From Anaerolineae bacterium (GTDB lineage Bacteria > Chloroflexota > Anaerolineae > Anaerolineales > Villigracilaceae): 49,837 nucleotides of DNA. Positions 25,139-32,406 of the stretch are shown piece by piece. Position 1 is the stretch's first letter; every line of letters begins with the position of its first letter. The notes beneath the pieces are model-generated. The model made no database searches and was not told the origin of the DNA. It worked only from the letters and a program-made list of their open reading frames with translations. Made by a program: the position numbers and the translations under genes. The stretch is taken from positions 1-49,837 of the forward strand of contig QEXW01000078.1 of the NCBI GenBank assembly GCA_003130845.1. Reading direction: 5' to 3'.

Positions 25139-25897
25139 ATGAGTGAGTTTTTATCGCTGAAAGACAAAGTTGCTGTTATCACCGGTGGTTCGCGCGGCAT
25201 TGGGCGCGCCATTGCGCTGGAACTGGCGCGGCGCGGCGCAAAAGTGGTCGTTAATTACAACAAATCGCCCGAAGCGGCTGAAACCGTGGTCGGAGAAATT
25301 AAAGGCTGGGGTGGTGAAGCCGCTGCGTTCCAAGCCGATGTCGCCGACCCTGCGGCGGCCCAGAATCTCATTAAATTTGCCATCGAAACCTTTGGCGATT
25401 TGCACATCCTGGTCAACAATGCTGGCATTACGCGTGATAAATTGATTATGATGCTGACGGAAGAAGACTGGGACGCCGTGCTGAACACCAACCTGAAATC
25501 CACCTTCATCTGCTCAAAAGCAGCCGTCAAGCACATGATGCGCAAACGCTATGGCCGGATTATCAACATTGCCTCGGTGGCGGGGCAAATGGGCAATCCT
25601 GGTCAGACCAATTATTCTGCCTCGAAGGCCGGGCAAATTGGCTTTACCAAAGCCCTAGCGCGTGAGGTGGCCGGACGCAATATCACCGTCAACGCCATCG
25701 CACCTGGCTTTGTAGATACCGAAATCCTGCTCGCTATGCCGCCCGAAACGCTTGAAGCGGCGCTTAAACTTGTTCCATTAGGACGCAAAGGCCAGCCCGA
25801 AGAAATTGCTTACGCGGTGGCCTTTCTCGCCAGCGACCAGGCTGCCTATATCACGGGGCAGGTCTTAGGCGTGGATGGCGGAATGGCAATGATGTAA
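25139..25897 (+). CDS. fabG: 3-oxoacyl-[ACP] reductase
   Basis: 252 residues. It reduces 3-oxoacyl-ACP with NADPH in fatty acid elongation. FabG features: TGGSRGIGRAIALELARRGAKV, NNAGITRDKLIMMLTEEDWD, the catalytic serine in INIASVAGQMGNPGQ, the NYSASKAG Tyr-Lys pair, and the C-terminal YITGQVLGVDGGMAM. The ITRD(K/N)L stretch after NNAG is typical of true FabG rather than other SDRs. The CAGGAG ribosome site fits ATG 25139. It opens an operon with asp23-like, nusB, tatA/B and tatC. No other fab gene is nearby, so a PHA-type or other acyl reductase role remains possible. Confidence 0.9.
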   Translation: MSEFLSLKDKVAVITGGSRGIGRAIALELARRGAKVVVNYNKSPEAAETVVGEIKGWGGEAAAFQADVADPAAAQNLIKFAIETFGDLHILVNNAGITRDKLIMMLTEEDWDAVLNTNLKSTFICSKAAVKHMMRKRYGRIINIASVAGQMGNPGQTNYSASKAGQIGFTKALAREVAGRNITVNAIAPGFVDTEILLAMPPETLEAALKLVPLGRKGQPEEIAYAVAFLASDQAAYITGQVLGVDGGMAMM

Positions 25898-25906
25898 GGA
25901 GCAATT

Positions 25907-26257
25907 ATGACCGAAGACTATCGCTCTCCTGGCAAGACCACCCTTTCTCCTGATGTCCTTTTGACAATTGCCCGCATGGCCGCTTTGGGCGTCGAAGGCG
26001 TGGCCCGCATGGCGCCTGTCCCTGGCGGCTTTGACCGCCTGTTCCGACGCGGCGCCGATGACGGGGTGCGGCTGAATGTGGAGGATGGCTTGGTCTATCT
26101 TGAACTATATCTGGTTCTCAAAAACGGCTTCAATGTGCGCGAGGTCAGCCGGAATGTACAAGCGCAAGTGGCACGTGCCATTTCTGAAATGGTAGGGATG
26201 GAAGTCGGCCATGTCAACATTCACATCGAAGACATTGAATACCAGACAGGTGACTGA
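25907..26257 (+). CDS. Asp23/Gls24 family (DUF322) protein
   Basis: 116 residues matching the Asp23/Gls24 envelope-stress family: GKTTLSPDVLLTIARMAALGVEGVARMA at the start, and EVSRNVQAQVARAISEMVGMEVGHVNIHIEDI at the end (VNIHIEDIE is the usual finish). Members in Gram-positive bacteria associate with the membrane and envelope. In many genomes an Asp23 gene precedes nusB, exactly as here, although the reason is not known. Spacing to fabG is nine bases and to nusB six, so it is clearly in the operon. Confidence 0.9.
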   Translation: MTEDYRSPGKTTLSPDVLLTIARMAALGVEGVARMAPVPGGFDRLFRRGADDGVRLNVEDGLVYLELYLVLKNGFNVREVSRNVQAQVARAISEMVGMEVGHVNIHIEDIEYQTGD

Positions 26258-26263
26258 ACCTTT

Positions 26264-26716
26264 ATGAAATCACGCACCAGGGCGCGCGCACTCGCCCTGC
26301 AAGTACTTTACGAAGTGGATTTAACCGACCATCTTCCAGGTGAGGTATTCAACCAGTGCCTGGAAGAGCAACGTGCTGAACACCAGAATGACCTGAGCGA
26401 AGATCTGGTCGAATTTGCCCATCAAATTATCTTTGGCGTAATCCCCCTGGCTGCCAAACTGGATGATGTGATTGCCGAATACGCGCCCGAATGGCCTTTC
26501 GACCAGATAGCCGCAATTGACCGGAATATTTTGCGTATAGCAGTATGGGAATTTGCGGTTGCGGGCATCACACCGCTCAAGGTCGCCATCAACGAGGCGG
26601 TGGAATTAGCAAAAACGTTTGGGTCTGATACGGCACCACGCTTTGTGAATGGTGTCTTAGGCAGCTTGGCTGACCATCAGCACATCATCGCCCAGCAGTT
26701 GAAGAAAGGCAGTTGA
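26264..26716 (+). CDS. nusB: Transcription antitermination factor NusB
   Basis: 150 residues, all alpha-helical. The NusB start (RARALALQVLYEVDLTDH) and the C-terminal consensus (IDRNILRIAVWEFAVAGITPLKVAINEAVELAKTFGSDTAPRFVNGVLG, seen as IDRNILRIA, INEAVELAK and FVNGVLG) are intact. NusB binds boxA RNA with NusE (S10) and promotes rRNA antitermination. The arginine-rich N-terminus supplies the RNA contact. The next gene starts directly after its stop codon. Confidence 0.95.
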   Translation: MKSRTRARALALQVLYEVDLTDHLPGEVFNQCLEEQRAEHQNDLSEDLVEFAHQIIFGVIPLAAKLDDVIAEYAPEWPFDQIAAIDRNILRIAVWEFAVAGITPLKVAINEAVELAKTFGSDTAPRFVNGVLGSLADHQHIIAQQLKKGS

Positions 26717-27100
26717 ATGGATATTCTCGGCATTGGCCTGCCCGAAATCTTCTTCATTGTCATTTTGGCGCTGATTTTGCTCGGCCCTAAAGACATGGTC
26801 AAGGCAGGGCGTACCATTGGGCGCGCCCTGCGTGCCTTTGTCATGTCGCCCACCTGGCAAGTGATGCGCAATACAGGTCGAGAAATTCAACAACTGCCTG
26901 TCAAACTGATGCGTGAGGCCGGCCTGGAAGAGATTCAAACTGAATTGCAACAAACGGGGGGCAAGATGCAGACAGTGGTCAGAGAGAGTGTAGAAGAAGT
27001 GCAGACCGCCGAACGACAGATTTTGGCCCAGCCCTTTTTACCAAAGCCTACCATTGGGCAGAAACCTGTCTCTAACTCTGCTCCTGCACCAGAACAATAA
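26717..27100 (+). CDS. tatB: Sec-independent translocase subunit TatA/TatB
   Basis: 127 residues: a short N-terminal membrane helix (LGIGLPEIFFIVILALILLGP), the G-P hinge before an amphipathic helix (KDMVKAGRTIGRALRAF), and a charged, flexible tail. A glutamate in the helix (LPEIFF) rather than glutamine, plus the long tail, favour a TatB-like protein over TatA, but the separation is loose outside Proteobacteria. Together with tatC just downstream it forms the twin-arginine export system for folded proteins. Its likely substrate in this window is the L,D-transpeptidase. It starts one base after the nusB stop. Confidence 0.88.
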   Translation: MDILGIGLPEIFFIVILALILLGPKDMVKAGRTIGRALRAFVMSPTWQVMRNTGREIQQLPVKLMREAGLEEIQTELQQTGGKMQTVVRESVEEVQTAERQILAQPFLPKPTIGQKPVSNSAPAPEQ

Positions 27101-27106
27101 CCCTCT

Positions 27107-28024
27107 ATGCAACGTTTGCGCCGTGCTTTTGCCTGGCTGATTACCGCCCCGTTTCGGTTGGCTTGGTGGTTGATTGGCTTGCCTTTGCGTCTGTTAGGCT
27201 GGTTACTCCAGCCTGTTGTAACAAAATTTCGTCAAGCGGCGTTCTACCGCTTCCTGACCGAAGTGCCAGAAGACCGCCCCGCCATTGATGCGATTGCTGA
27301 TGCGTTTCAGCAGCCAGAAAGTATTTTGGAAGAACTAGATGCTTTTCGCAAACACCTATTGCGCATGCTCGTTGCTGTCATCATCACCACTGCCTTTTCG
27401 TTTTACTTTACCAATGACCTAGCAGCGTTTTTGGCGGTGCCAGTGGGCGGGTTACAGCGGCTTCAAGCTGTTGCCGTCACCGAAACGGTTGGCGTATTTA
27501 TGCGGGTAGCGCTCATTTCGGGGCTGGTGTTTGCTTCTCCCTACATCGCTTTTGAAATTTGGCTGTTTGTCGCCCCCGGCCTAATGCCTCGTACTCGGCA
27601 ATTGAGTTTGCTTTTCATTCCCCTGGCGGCTTTTTTCTTCATCAGTGGCATGGCATTCACCTATTATGCTATGCTGCCCGTTGCCCTCCCTTTTATCGAA
27701 ACGGGCTTCATTCAGGTCACAACCAATTGGACAGTGGATAGTTACATCAAGTTTGTGACCGGGCTGCTGTTTTGGATTGGTTTGGCCTTTGAATTTCCGC
27801 TGGTTATTTATGGTCTTTCAGCAATTGGCATGGTCAAACCCAGAATGTTGCTTGAACAATGGCGACTAGCGCTGGTGCTGATAGCCGTTATCTCGGCGCT
27901 GATTACACCGACCACCGATGCGCTGACAATGGGTATCACCATGCTACCCTTGGCCTTGCTTTATTTCCTCAGCATTCTGTTTAGTGTCGTGGCTCAAGTG
28001 GCCAATCGTCAGAAACCGACATAG
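27107..28024 (+). CDS. tatC: Sec-independent protein translocase TatC
   Basis: 305 residues, longer than the usual 240-260 because of a 90-residue N-terminal extension with a hydrophobic segment (FRLAWWLIGLPLRLLGWLLQP). The TatC core follows: LEELDAFRKHLLRMLVAVIITTAFSF (the family start L-x-E-L-R-x-R is here LDAFRKHLLR), FMRVALISGLVFASPYIAFEIWLFVAPGL, and the later FIETGFIQVTTNWTVDSYIKF and GLAFEFPLVIYGLS segments. Six core helices are present. TatC recognises twin-arginine signals. It is the last gene of the operon; the metG leader follows at once. The extension is a point of interest. Confidence 0.92.
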   Translation: MQRLRRAFAWLITAPFRLAWWLIGLPLRLLGWLLQPVVTKFRQAAFYRFLTEVPEDRPAIDAIADAFQQPESILEELDAFRKHLLRMLVAVIITTAFSFYFTNDLAAFLAVPVGGLQRLQAVAVTETVGVFMRVALISGLVFASPYIAFEIWLFVAPGLMPRTRQLSLLFIPLAAFFFISGMAFTYYAMLPVALPFIETGFIQVTTNWTVDSYIKFVTGLLFWIGLAFEFPLVIYGLSAIGMVKPRMLLEQWRLALVLIAVISALITPTTDALTMGITMLPLALLYFLSILFSVVAQVANRQKPT

Positions 28025-28076
28025 CGCGAGCTGATTTTTGGTAACTCAAATTGAATTCAGTCAGTGTGCTTTGTAG

Positions 28077-28082
28077 TAAAAT
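28077..28082 (+). promoter_or_regulatory. -10 box (TAAAAT) of the metG leader
   Basis: TAAAAT ends six bases before the ATG of a Met-rich leader ORF, the same leaderless spacing as at mrpA, yvcK and sbcC. Upstream TTGAAT (28051-28056) is 20 bp away, longer than ideal, so the -35 is uncertain. Confidence 0.5.
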
Positions 28083-28088
28083 AAAGAT

Positions 28089-28166
28089 ATGCTCGTCACA
28101 TATCATTCCATGTTTTTGATGTCCATGCCCATCTTCACCCGGACAGTGTCGAAGGGAACGCGTTAG
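28089..28166 (+). CDS. Candidate Met-rich leader peptide of metG
   Basis: A 25-codon ORF beginning MLVTYHSMFLMSMPIF and ending at TAG 28164-28166. Four of its first 13 residues are methionine (positions 1, 8, 11, 13), far above the usual 2-3%. It lies directly upstream of an intrinsic terminator that precedes metG, the methionyl-tRNA synthetase gene. This is the layout of ribosome-mediated attenuation: scarcity of Met-tRNA would stall the ribosome at codons 8-13. Segment GGACAG (28141-28146), which a non-stalled ribosome would cover, is complementary to CTGTCC (28193-28198) in the 5' arm of the terminator, so an antiterminator is possible. Translation is not proven. Confidence 0.6.
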   Translation: MLVTYHSMFLMSMPIFTRTVSKGTR

Positions 28167-28188
28167 CACGCCAAAACGCTGAAACCGG

Positions 28189-28219
28189 AGGGCTGTCCAA
28201 ACCTAGGGCAGTCCTTTTT
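28189..28219 (+). terminator. Attenuator terminator in the metG leader
   Basis: AGGGCTGTCC (28189-28198) pairs with GGGCAGTCCT (28206-28215), ten pairs with two wobbles, around a 7-nt loop, followed by five T. It lies 117 bases before metG, so it must be bypassed for expression from the leader promoter. Confidence 0.8.
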
Positions 28220-28335
28220 GTTTATCGCGATTCGCTCAACCCAGCCAAGTCTTCTAATCGGTTGGGATACGCAGCCCGCACGAGCGATAACCAACATTCG
28301 ATTACCACTCTCCACTTTAACAAAGGAATTTTCCT

Positions 28336-30144
28336 ATGTCTGAGTACATTCTTATTGCCATTGCCTGGCCTTATGCCAACGCAGAAATTCACGTTGGTAA
28401 CATCACCGGCTCGCATCTGCCCGGGGATATTGTGGCGCGCTATCATCGCTTAAAAGGCAATCATGTTTTGGTGGTATCTGGTAGTGATTCGCATGGCACG
28501 CCTGTCACCATGAGTGCGGACAAACTCAAAAAGCCGGTGGAAGAAGTTTATCAGCAGTATCATGCCACCTTTCTAGAGGTATTCCAAGGCTACGGCATTA
28601 CCTATGATTTATTTACCAGCACGCATACCCAAAATCATTTCAAAGTTTCGCAGAGCATCTTTCTTGCCTTGAAAGAGAACGGCTATCTATTCACCAAGGT
28701 TGAGCCACAATGGTTTTCGCCAGGCTTAGGCAAGTTCTTACCAGATCGCTACATCGAAGGTACTTGCTATATTTGTGGTTTTGAAGGGGCGCGTTCAGAC
28801 CAGTGCGATAAATGCGGCAACGTGCTAGAACCGGCCAAATTGGTCAACCCGAAATCAAAATGGGCAGGAGATGCCTCTACCCCCGAATTGCGCGAAACGG
28901 AGCATTTCTACATTGACTTGTCAAAACTAGAGCCGCGCGTTGTCGAGTTCCTAAAAGAACGAGCCGGACACATGCGTGAAACCGTGCTGGGCGAGTCGCT
29001 TGGCAAAATTAACGCGGAGGGTCTTAAGCCGCGTCCCATCACCCGTGACCTAGATTGGGGTATCCCTGTGCCGGTACCGGGTTGGGAAGGCAAATGCCTC
29101 TACGTCTGGTTCGAGGCCGTCATTGGCTATCTCTCGGCTGCTATTGAGTGGGCAAAACTCTCCGGTCAACCAGATGGTTGGAAACGTTGGTGGTCTAACC
29201 CGCAAGCCCGTCAGTTTTATTTTATCGGCAAAGATAACATTTTCTTCCATACTTCGCTTTGGCCGGCAGAACTGATGGGTGTTGGTGAGAAGTTTGCAGA
29301 AATTTTCAATGGAGAAGCGGGCGTTTCCCTTACTTTGCCTTATGATGTGCCGGCCAACCAATTTATGAACTTGGAAGGCCAAAAAATCAGTGGCAGCCGC
29401 AACTGGGCGGTGTGGGGGCGTGATGCTCTCTCTCGCTATGATGCCGATGCCTTACGTTACTATTTGACCGTCAACATGCCCGAAGCCAAAGACAGTGACT
29501 GGGATTGGGGCGAATTTGTGGCGCGAAACAATAGTGAACTGGTTGCCACCTGGGGCAACTTGGCCAACCGTGTACTTTCATTTAGCTATAAACATTGGGA
29601 AGGACACGTTCCACCGATTGAGCTTGCTAACCTGCGCCAGGCAGACCGAGAGCTGCTCGCCACCATCGAAGATGGTTTTCAAACGGTCGGCGCGCTCTAC
29701 GACGCCGTCAAATTGCGCGATGCACTCAAAGAATCTCTGCGCCTGGCCACAGAAGTGAACCGTTACTTAGATGCCAACGCCCCGTGGACGGCCATCAAAA
29801 CCGACCGCGACTCGGCTGCGTTGACCATCTACACCGCTTTGCGTGCCATCGATTCGCTCAAATTGCTCTTGGCGCCGGTTTTGCCGTTCTCCTCCGAGAA
29901 GTTGCATACCTTTTTGGGCTACACCACCCCACTTTTTGGCGAACAGTATACCCAAACCGTGTCTGACCAGCTCGGTGTGCATACTGTATTGCGCTACAAA
30001 CCCGGCCCAGAGGAAGAGGTCTTGTCTCAGTGGCAGCCAAGTCAATTGCAACCCGGCGTCAAACTGATGGCTCCAACACCATTATTCAAAAAACTAGAAG
30101 AAAAAGTGGCCGAAGAAGAACGAGCAAGATTAGGGCAAAAATAA
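28336..30144 (+). CDS. metG: Methionyl-tRNA synthetase
   Basis: 602 residues. It charges tRNA-Met with methionine. The nucleotide-binding H19-V-G-N22 (HIGH motif) is followed by a C4 zinc knuckle (C144, C147, C157, C160), and the KMSKS-equivalent is K350-I-S-G-S354 within EGQKISGSRNWAVW. This, with the DSDWDWGEFVARNN region, is the archaeal-like MetRS class also found in Chloroflexota, spirochaetes and others. The C-terminal tRNA-binding EMAP-like domain is absent. ATG 28336 follows AAAGGAA by eight bases. A Met-rich leader and terminator upstream suggest attenuation; a terminator follows eight bases after the stop. Confidence 0.95.
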   Translation: MSEYILIAIAWPYANAEIHVGNITGSHLPGDIVARYHRLKGNHVLVVSGSDSHGTPVTMSADKLKKPVEEVYQQYHATFLEVFQGYGITYDLFTSTHTQNHFKVSQSIFLALKENGYLFTKVEPQWFSPGLGKFLPDRYIEGTCYICGFEGARSDQCDKCGNVLEPAKLVNPKSKWAGDASTPELRETEHFYIDLSKLEPRVVEFLKERAGHMRETVLGESLGKINAEGLKPRPITRDLDWGIPVPVPGWEGKCLYVWFEAVIGYLSAAIEWAKLSGQPDGWKRWWSNPQARQFYFIGKDNIFFHTSLWPAELMGVGEKFAEIFNGEAGVSLTLPYDVPANQFMNLEGQKISGSRNWAVWGRDALSRYDADALRYYLTVNMPEAKDSDWDWGEFVARNNSELVATWGNLANRVLSFSYKHWEGHVPPIELANLRQADRELLATIEDGFQTVGALYDAVKLRDALKESLRLATEVNRYLDANAPWTAIKTDRDSAALTIYTALRAIDSLKLLLAPVLPFSSEKLHTFLGYTTPLFGEQYTQTVSDQLGVHTVLRYKPGPEEEVLSQWQPSQLQPGVKLMAPTPLFKKLEEKVAEEERARLGQK

Positions 30145-30151
30145 CAAGATG

Positions 30152-30181
30152 CGCACCATCCAAAAGATGGTGCGTTTTTTT
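30152..30181 (+). terminator. Intrinsic terminator of metG
   Basis: CGCACCATC (30152-30160), loop CAAAA, GATGGTGCG (30166-30174), then seven T. A textbook terminator. Confidence 0.92.
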
Positions 30182-30232
30182 GCCCAGCAACTTCTCTACA
30201 TCCCATCACGTACAAATAGAGACAAAAGTCAT

Positions 30233-30261
30233 TTGTTTTCGCTTGCGGGGCGTGCTACACT
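30233..30261 (+). promoter_or_regulatory. Candidate promoter of the Cys-tail/radical SAM operon
   Basis: TTGTTT (30233-30238), a 17-bp spacer and TACACT (30256-30261). Transcription would start about 25 bases before the ATG at 30294, leaving room for the GGAGG ribosome site. The boxes are moderate matches. Confidence 0.5.
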
Positions 30262-30293
30262 CAAAATTGATATTTTTTTATGGAGGCTACCGT

Positions 30294-30692
30294 ATGGGAA
30301 AAACGTTTGCATTCATTGGCGCGGGGCTATTGTTTCTGATTGGCTTGTGCTTGCTTGGTTACGGTGCTTTACTCTTAATCGGTTCGACAGCAGAAAGCGG
30401 CAGTACAAACTGGCTGACCTTTGGCGTTGGGTTTACTTGCCTGGCGGTTCTATTTTTTGCAGGTGGGGGTGGGCTGGTTTGGTTGGGTATGCGTGGTCAG
30501 AAGACCGAAGTCGTGCAGCAGGTGACGATGAAAGTGGATTTGCCAGGCGAGACCAAGGTCTCCCAAATGAAATGTCAGTCATGCGGCGGCCCAATTACCT
30601 CCACCGACATCAAAATCATGGCCGGTGCGCCGGTCGTCACCTGTCCGTATTGCCAGGCCACCTATAACCTGACCGAAGAACCCAAATGGTAA
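30294..30692 (+). CDS. Two-helix membrane protein with C-terminal zinc ribbon
   Basis: 132 residues from ATG 30294 (GGAGG seven bases upstream); a longer frame reaching back to 30030 runs through the metG terminator and is not real. Two hydrophobic helices (about 5-30 and 42-65) are followed by a basic linker and a zinc ribbon of two CxxC pairs: CQSCGGP and CPYCQATY. No family name is recognised; small membrane zinc-ribbon proteins are often accessory. It lies 12 bases before the gene for the Cys-Ala-tailed membrane protein and is the first gene of this operon. Its role may be scaffold or redox/zinc handling for the modification system, which is inference. Confidence 0.7.
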   Translation: MGKTFAFIGAGLLFLIGLCLLGYGALLLIGSTAESGSTNWLTFGVGFTCLAVLFFAGGGGLVWLGMRGQKTEVVQQVTMKVDLPGETKVSQMKCQSCGGPITSTDIKIMAGAPVVTCPYCQATYNLTEEPKW

Positions 30693-30704
30693 AGGAGAGA
30701 TGCA

Positions 30705-32375
30705 ATGAAACACCGCATTTTGGCCTTTGTGTTGGTTTGCGCGCTCGTGTTTGGACTTTCTACCAGTGCAGCAGCCCAGACCTATCGCTTTCAACTGCCT
30801 AAAGAAGAAGTGCATGTGTATTGGAACAGTGATGGTACGGTGGCGGTGGATTATCAATTTACATTCCTGAACGATGTTTCTGCCGACCCCATTGATTTTG
30901 TGGATGTCGGCCTGCCTAACGGAAGTTACGACTTTGGCACTATCCAAGCCGATGTAAATGGTAAACCCGTGCGCGTCACAAGCGATTATCAGGGCGATGG
31001 CCCGTATGGCGTGGCGGTTGAACTGGGCAATCAAGCGATTCAACCCGGCAAAACAGGGACGGTACATGTCTACATCGGCAAAATCGAGCGCATGTATTAC
31101 CCCGATTCCAAAGACGAAACCTATGCGAGCGGCGAGTTTTCGCCAACCTGGTTTGGGGCACAATACGTGAGCGGTAATACAGACCTGTCGGTGATTTTTC
31201 ATCTACCGCAAGGCGTCCAAGCCGAAGAACCGCGCTATCATCTTCCGACCAACTGGCCCGGCACCCAAGAGCCCGCTTTTGGCTTCGACGCCGACGGGCG
31301 TGTTACATATACCTGGCGCAGCACCCAAGCCAATGGCTACACCCAATACACCTTTGGTGCTTCTTATCCGGCCAAATATCTTCCCGAAGATGCCATTGTG
31401 CGCACAACCTTTCTGGATTTGCTCCTAGGCGGGCTTGCCGCTCTCTTTGGGTTGATTGCCAGATTGCTGCCCTTTTGCTGTTTTGGTGTTTTTTTCTTTG
31501 GGCTACCTGTTCTAACGGCGGTGCAAGAACACCGTCGCAAAAAGCAGTACATCCCTCCCAAGATTTCTATCGAAGGTCACGGCATCAAACGCGGTTTAAC
31601 GGCGGTCGAAGCGGCTATCTTAATGGGGCAACCGCTGGAAAAAGTGATGCAGATGATTCTGTTTGGGGTGGTCAAAAAGGGCGCTGCACAGGTCGAAAAA
31701 CGTGACCCGCTGGAACTCTCGGTTGCCGACCCACTTCCCGAAGGCTTGCGAGAATATGAAAAAGATTTCTTAGAAGCCTTTCGCCGCCCCCAACTGAGTG
31801 TACGGCGCGAGTTGTTGCGAGATATGACCGTGCGTTTGGTCAAAAGCGTAACTGAGAAAATGAAAGGCTTTAGTGGCAAAGAAACTATCGAATACTACAA
31901 GTCTATCAACGAGAAAGCCTGGCGACAAATTGAAGCCGCCGGCACGCCTGAAGTGAAGAGCCAGATGTTTGAAGAAGCTCTGGAATGGACGATGTTGGAT
32001 AAGGATTACGACGACCGGGCTCGGCGCGTGTTCACCGGCCCCGTTTACGTCCCCACCTGGTGGGGGCGTTACGACCCTGTCTTTCGTTCCTCCACGGCCG
32101 CCTCTGCGCCTTCTGCTGCGGGTGGTGGCTTTAACCTGGGGAGTGGACGTGGCTCGGCACTGCCTGGTGCCGAATTGGCAGCTTCTATTGTCACTAGCAC
32201 ACAAAATTTCGCCCAGCGCGTGTTGGGGGGCAACTTTACAGAATCGGTGACGAAAGTTACCAATCCGCCGCCACCGCCCTCCCGTTCGGGGAGTTATCGT
32301 TCAGGCGGCGGTGGTTGTGCTTGCGCTTGCGCCTGTGCTGGCTGCGCCTGTGCCTGTGCTGGAGGCGGCAGGTGA
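30705..32375 (+). CDS. DUF2207-like secreted/membrane protein with Cys-Ala repeat tail
   Basis: 556 residues. An N-terminal signal peptide (MKHRILAFVLVCALVFGLSTSAAAQ) is followed by an extracytoplasmic beta domain of about 200 residues, a hydrophobic segment around 229-265 containing vicinal cysteines (LLPFCCFG), then a cytoplasmic helical region. The overall plan resembles DUF2207-type membrane proteins, which often end in a Gly/Ser low-complexity tail. Here the end is (Cys-Ala)4-Gly-(Cys-Ala)3-Gly3-Arg (residues 538-556, seven cysteines) behind a Gly/Ser/Pro linker. The tail would lie in the cytoplasm, where a radical SAM enzyme encoded 31 bp downstream could reach it. I infer the tail is a substrate for peptide modification; metal binding is the main alternative. 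Confidence 0.75.
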   Translation: MKHRILAFVLVCALVFGLSTSAAAQTYRFQLPKEEVHVYWNSDGTVAVDYQFTFLNDVSADPIDFVDVGLPNGSYDFGTIQADVNGKPVRVTSDYQGDGPYGVAVELGNQAIQPGKTGTVHVYIGKIERMYYPDSKDETYASGEFSPTWFGAQYVSGNTDLSVIFHLPQGVQAEEPRYHLPTNWPGTQEPAFGFDADGRVTYTWRSTQANGYTQYTFGASYPAKYLPEDAIVRTTFLDLLLGGLAALFGLIARLLPFCCFGVFFFGLPVLTAVQEHRRKKQYIPPKISIEGHGIKRGLTAVEAAILMGQPLEKVMQMILFGVVKKGAAQVEKRDPLELSVADPLPEGLREYEKDFLEAFRRPQLSVRRELLRDMTVRLVKSVTEKMKGFSGKETIEYYKSINEKAWRQIEAAGTPEVKSQMFEEALEWTMLDKDYDDRARRVFTGPVYVPTWWGRYDPVFRSSTAASAPSAAGGGFNLGSGRGSALPGAELAASIVTSTQNFAQRVLGGNFTESVTKVTNPPPPPSRSGSYRSGGGGCACACACAGCACACAGGGR

Positions 32376-32406
32376 TTGGTCTTTTTATAAATTGGGAGTA
32401 CGGTGG

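Noticed and set aside
28025-28335. T-box, SAM or other known riboswitch before metG
   Set aside because: No T-box AGGGTGG-type element or SAM-I core is visible; the Met-rich ORF plus terminator explains the region better.
30030-30293. Upstream extension of the zinc-ribbon gene
   Set aside because: It covers the metG 3' end and terminator; GGAGG before 30294 decides the start.
32316-32360. TG(T/C)GC(T/C) repeats as a microsatellite or CRISPR-like array
   Set aside because: The units are six bases, in frame, with varied third positions, and code for a tail; no spacers are present.
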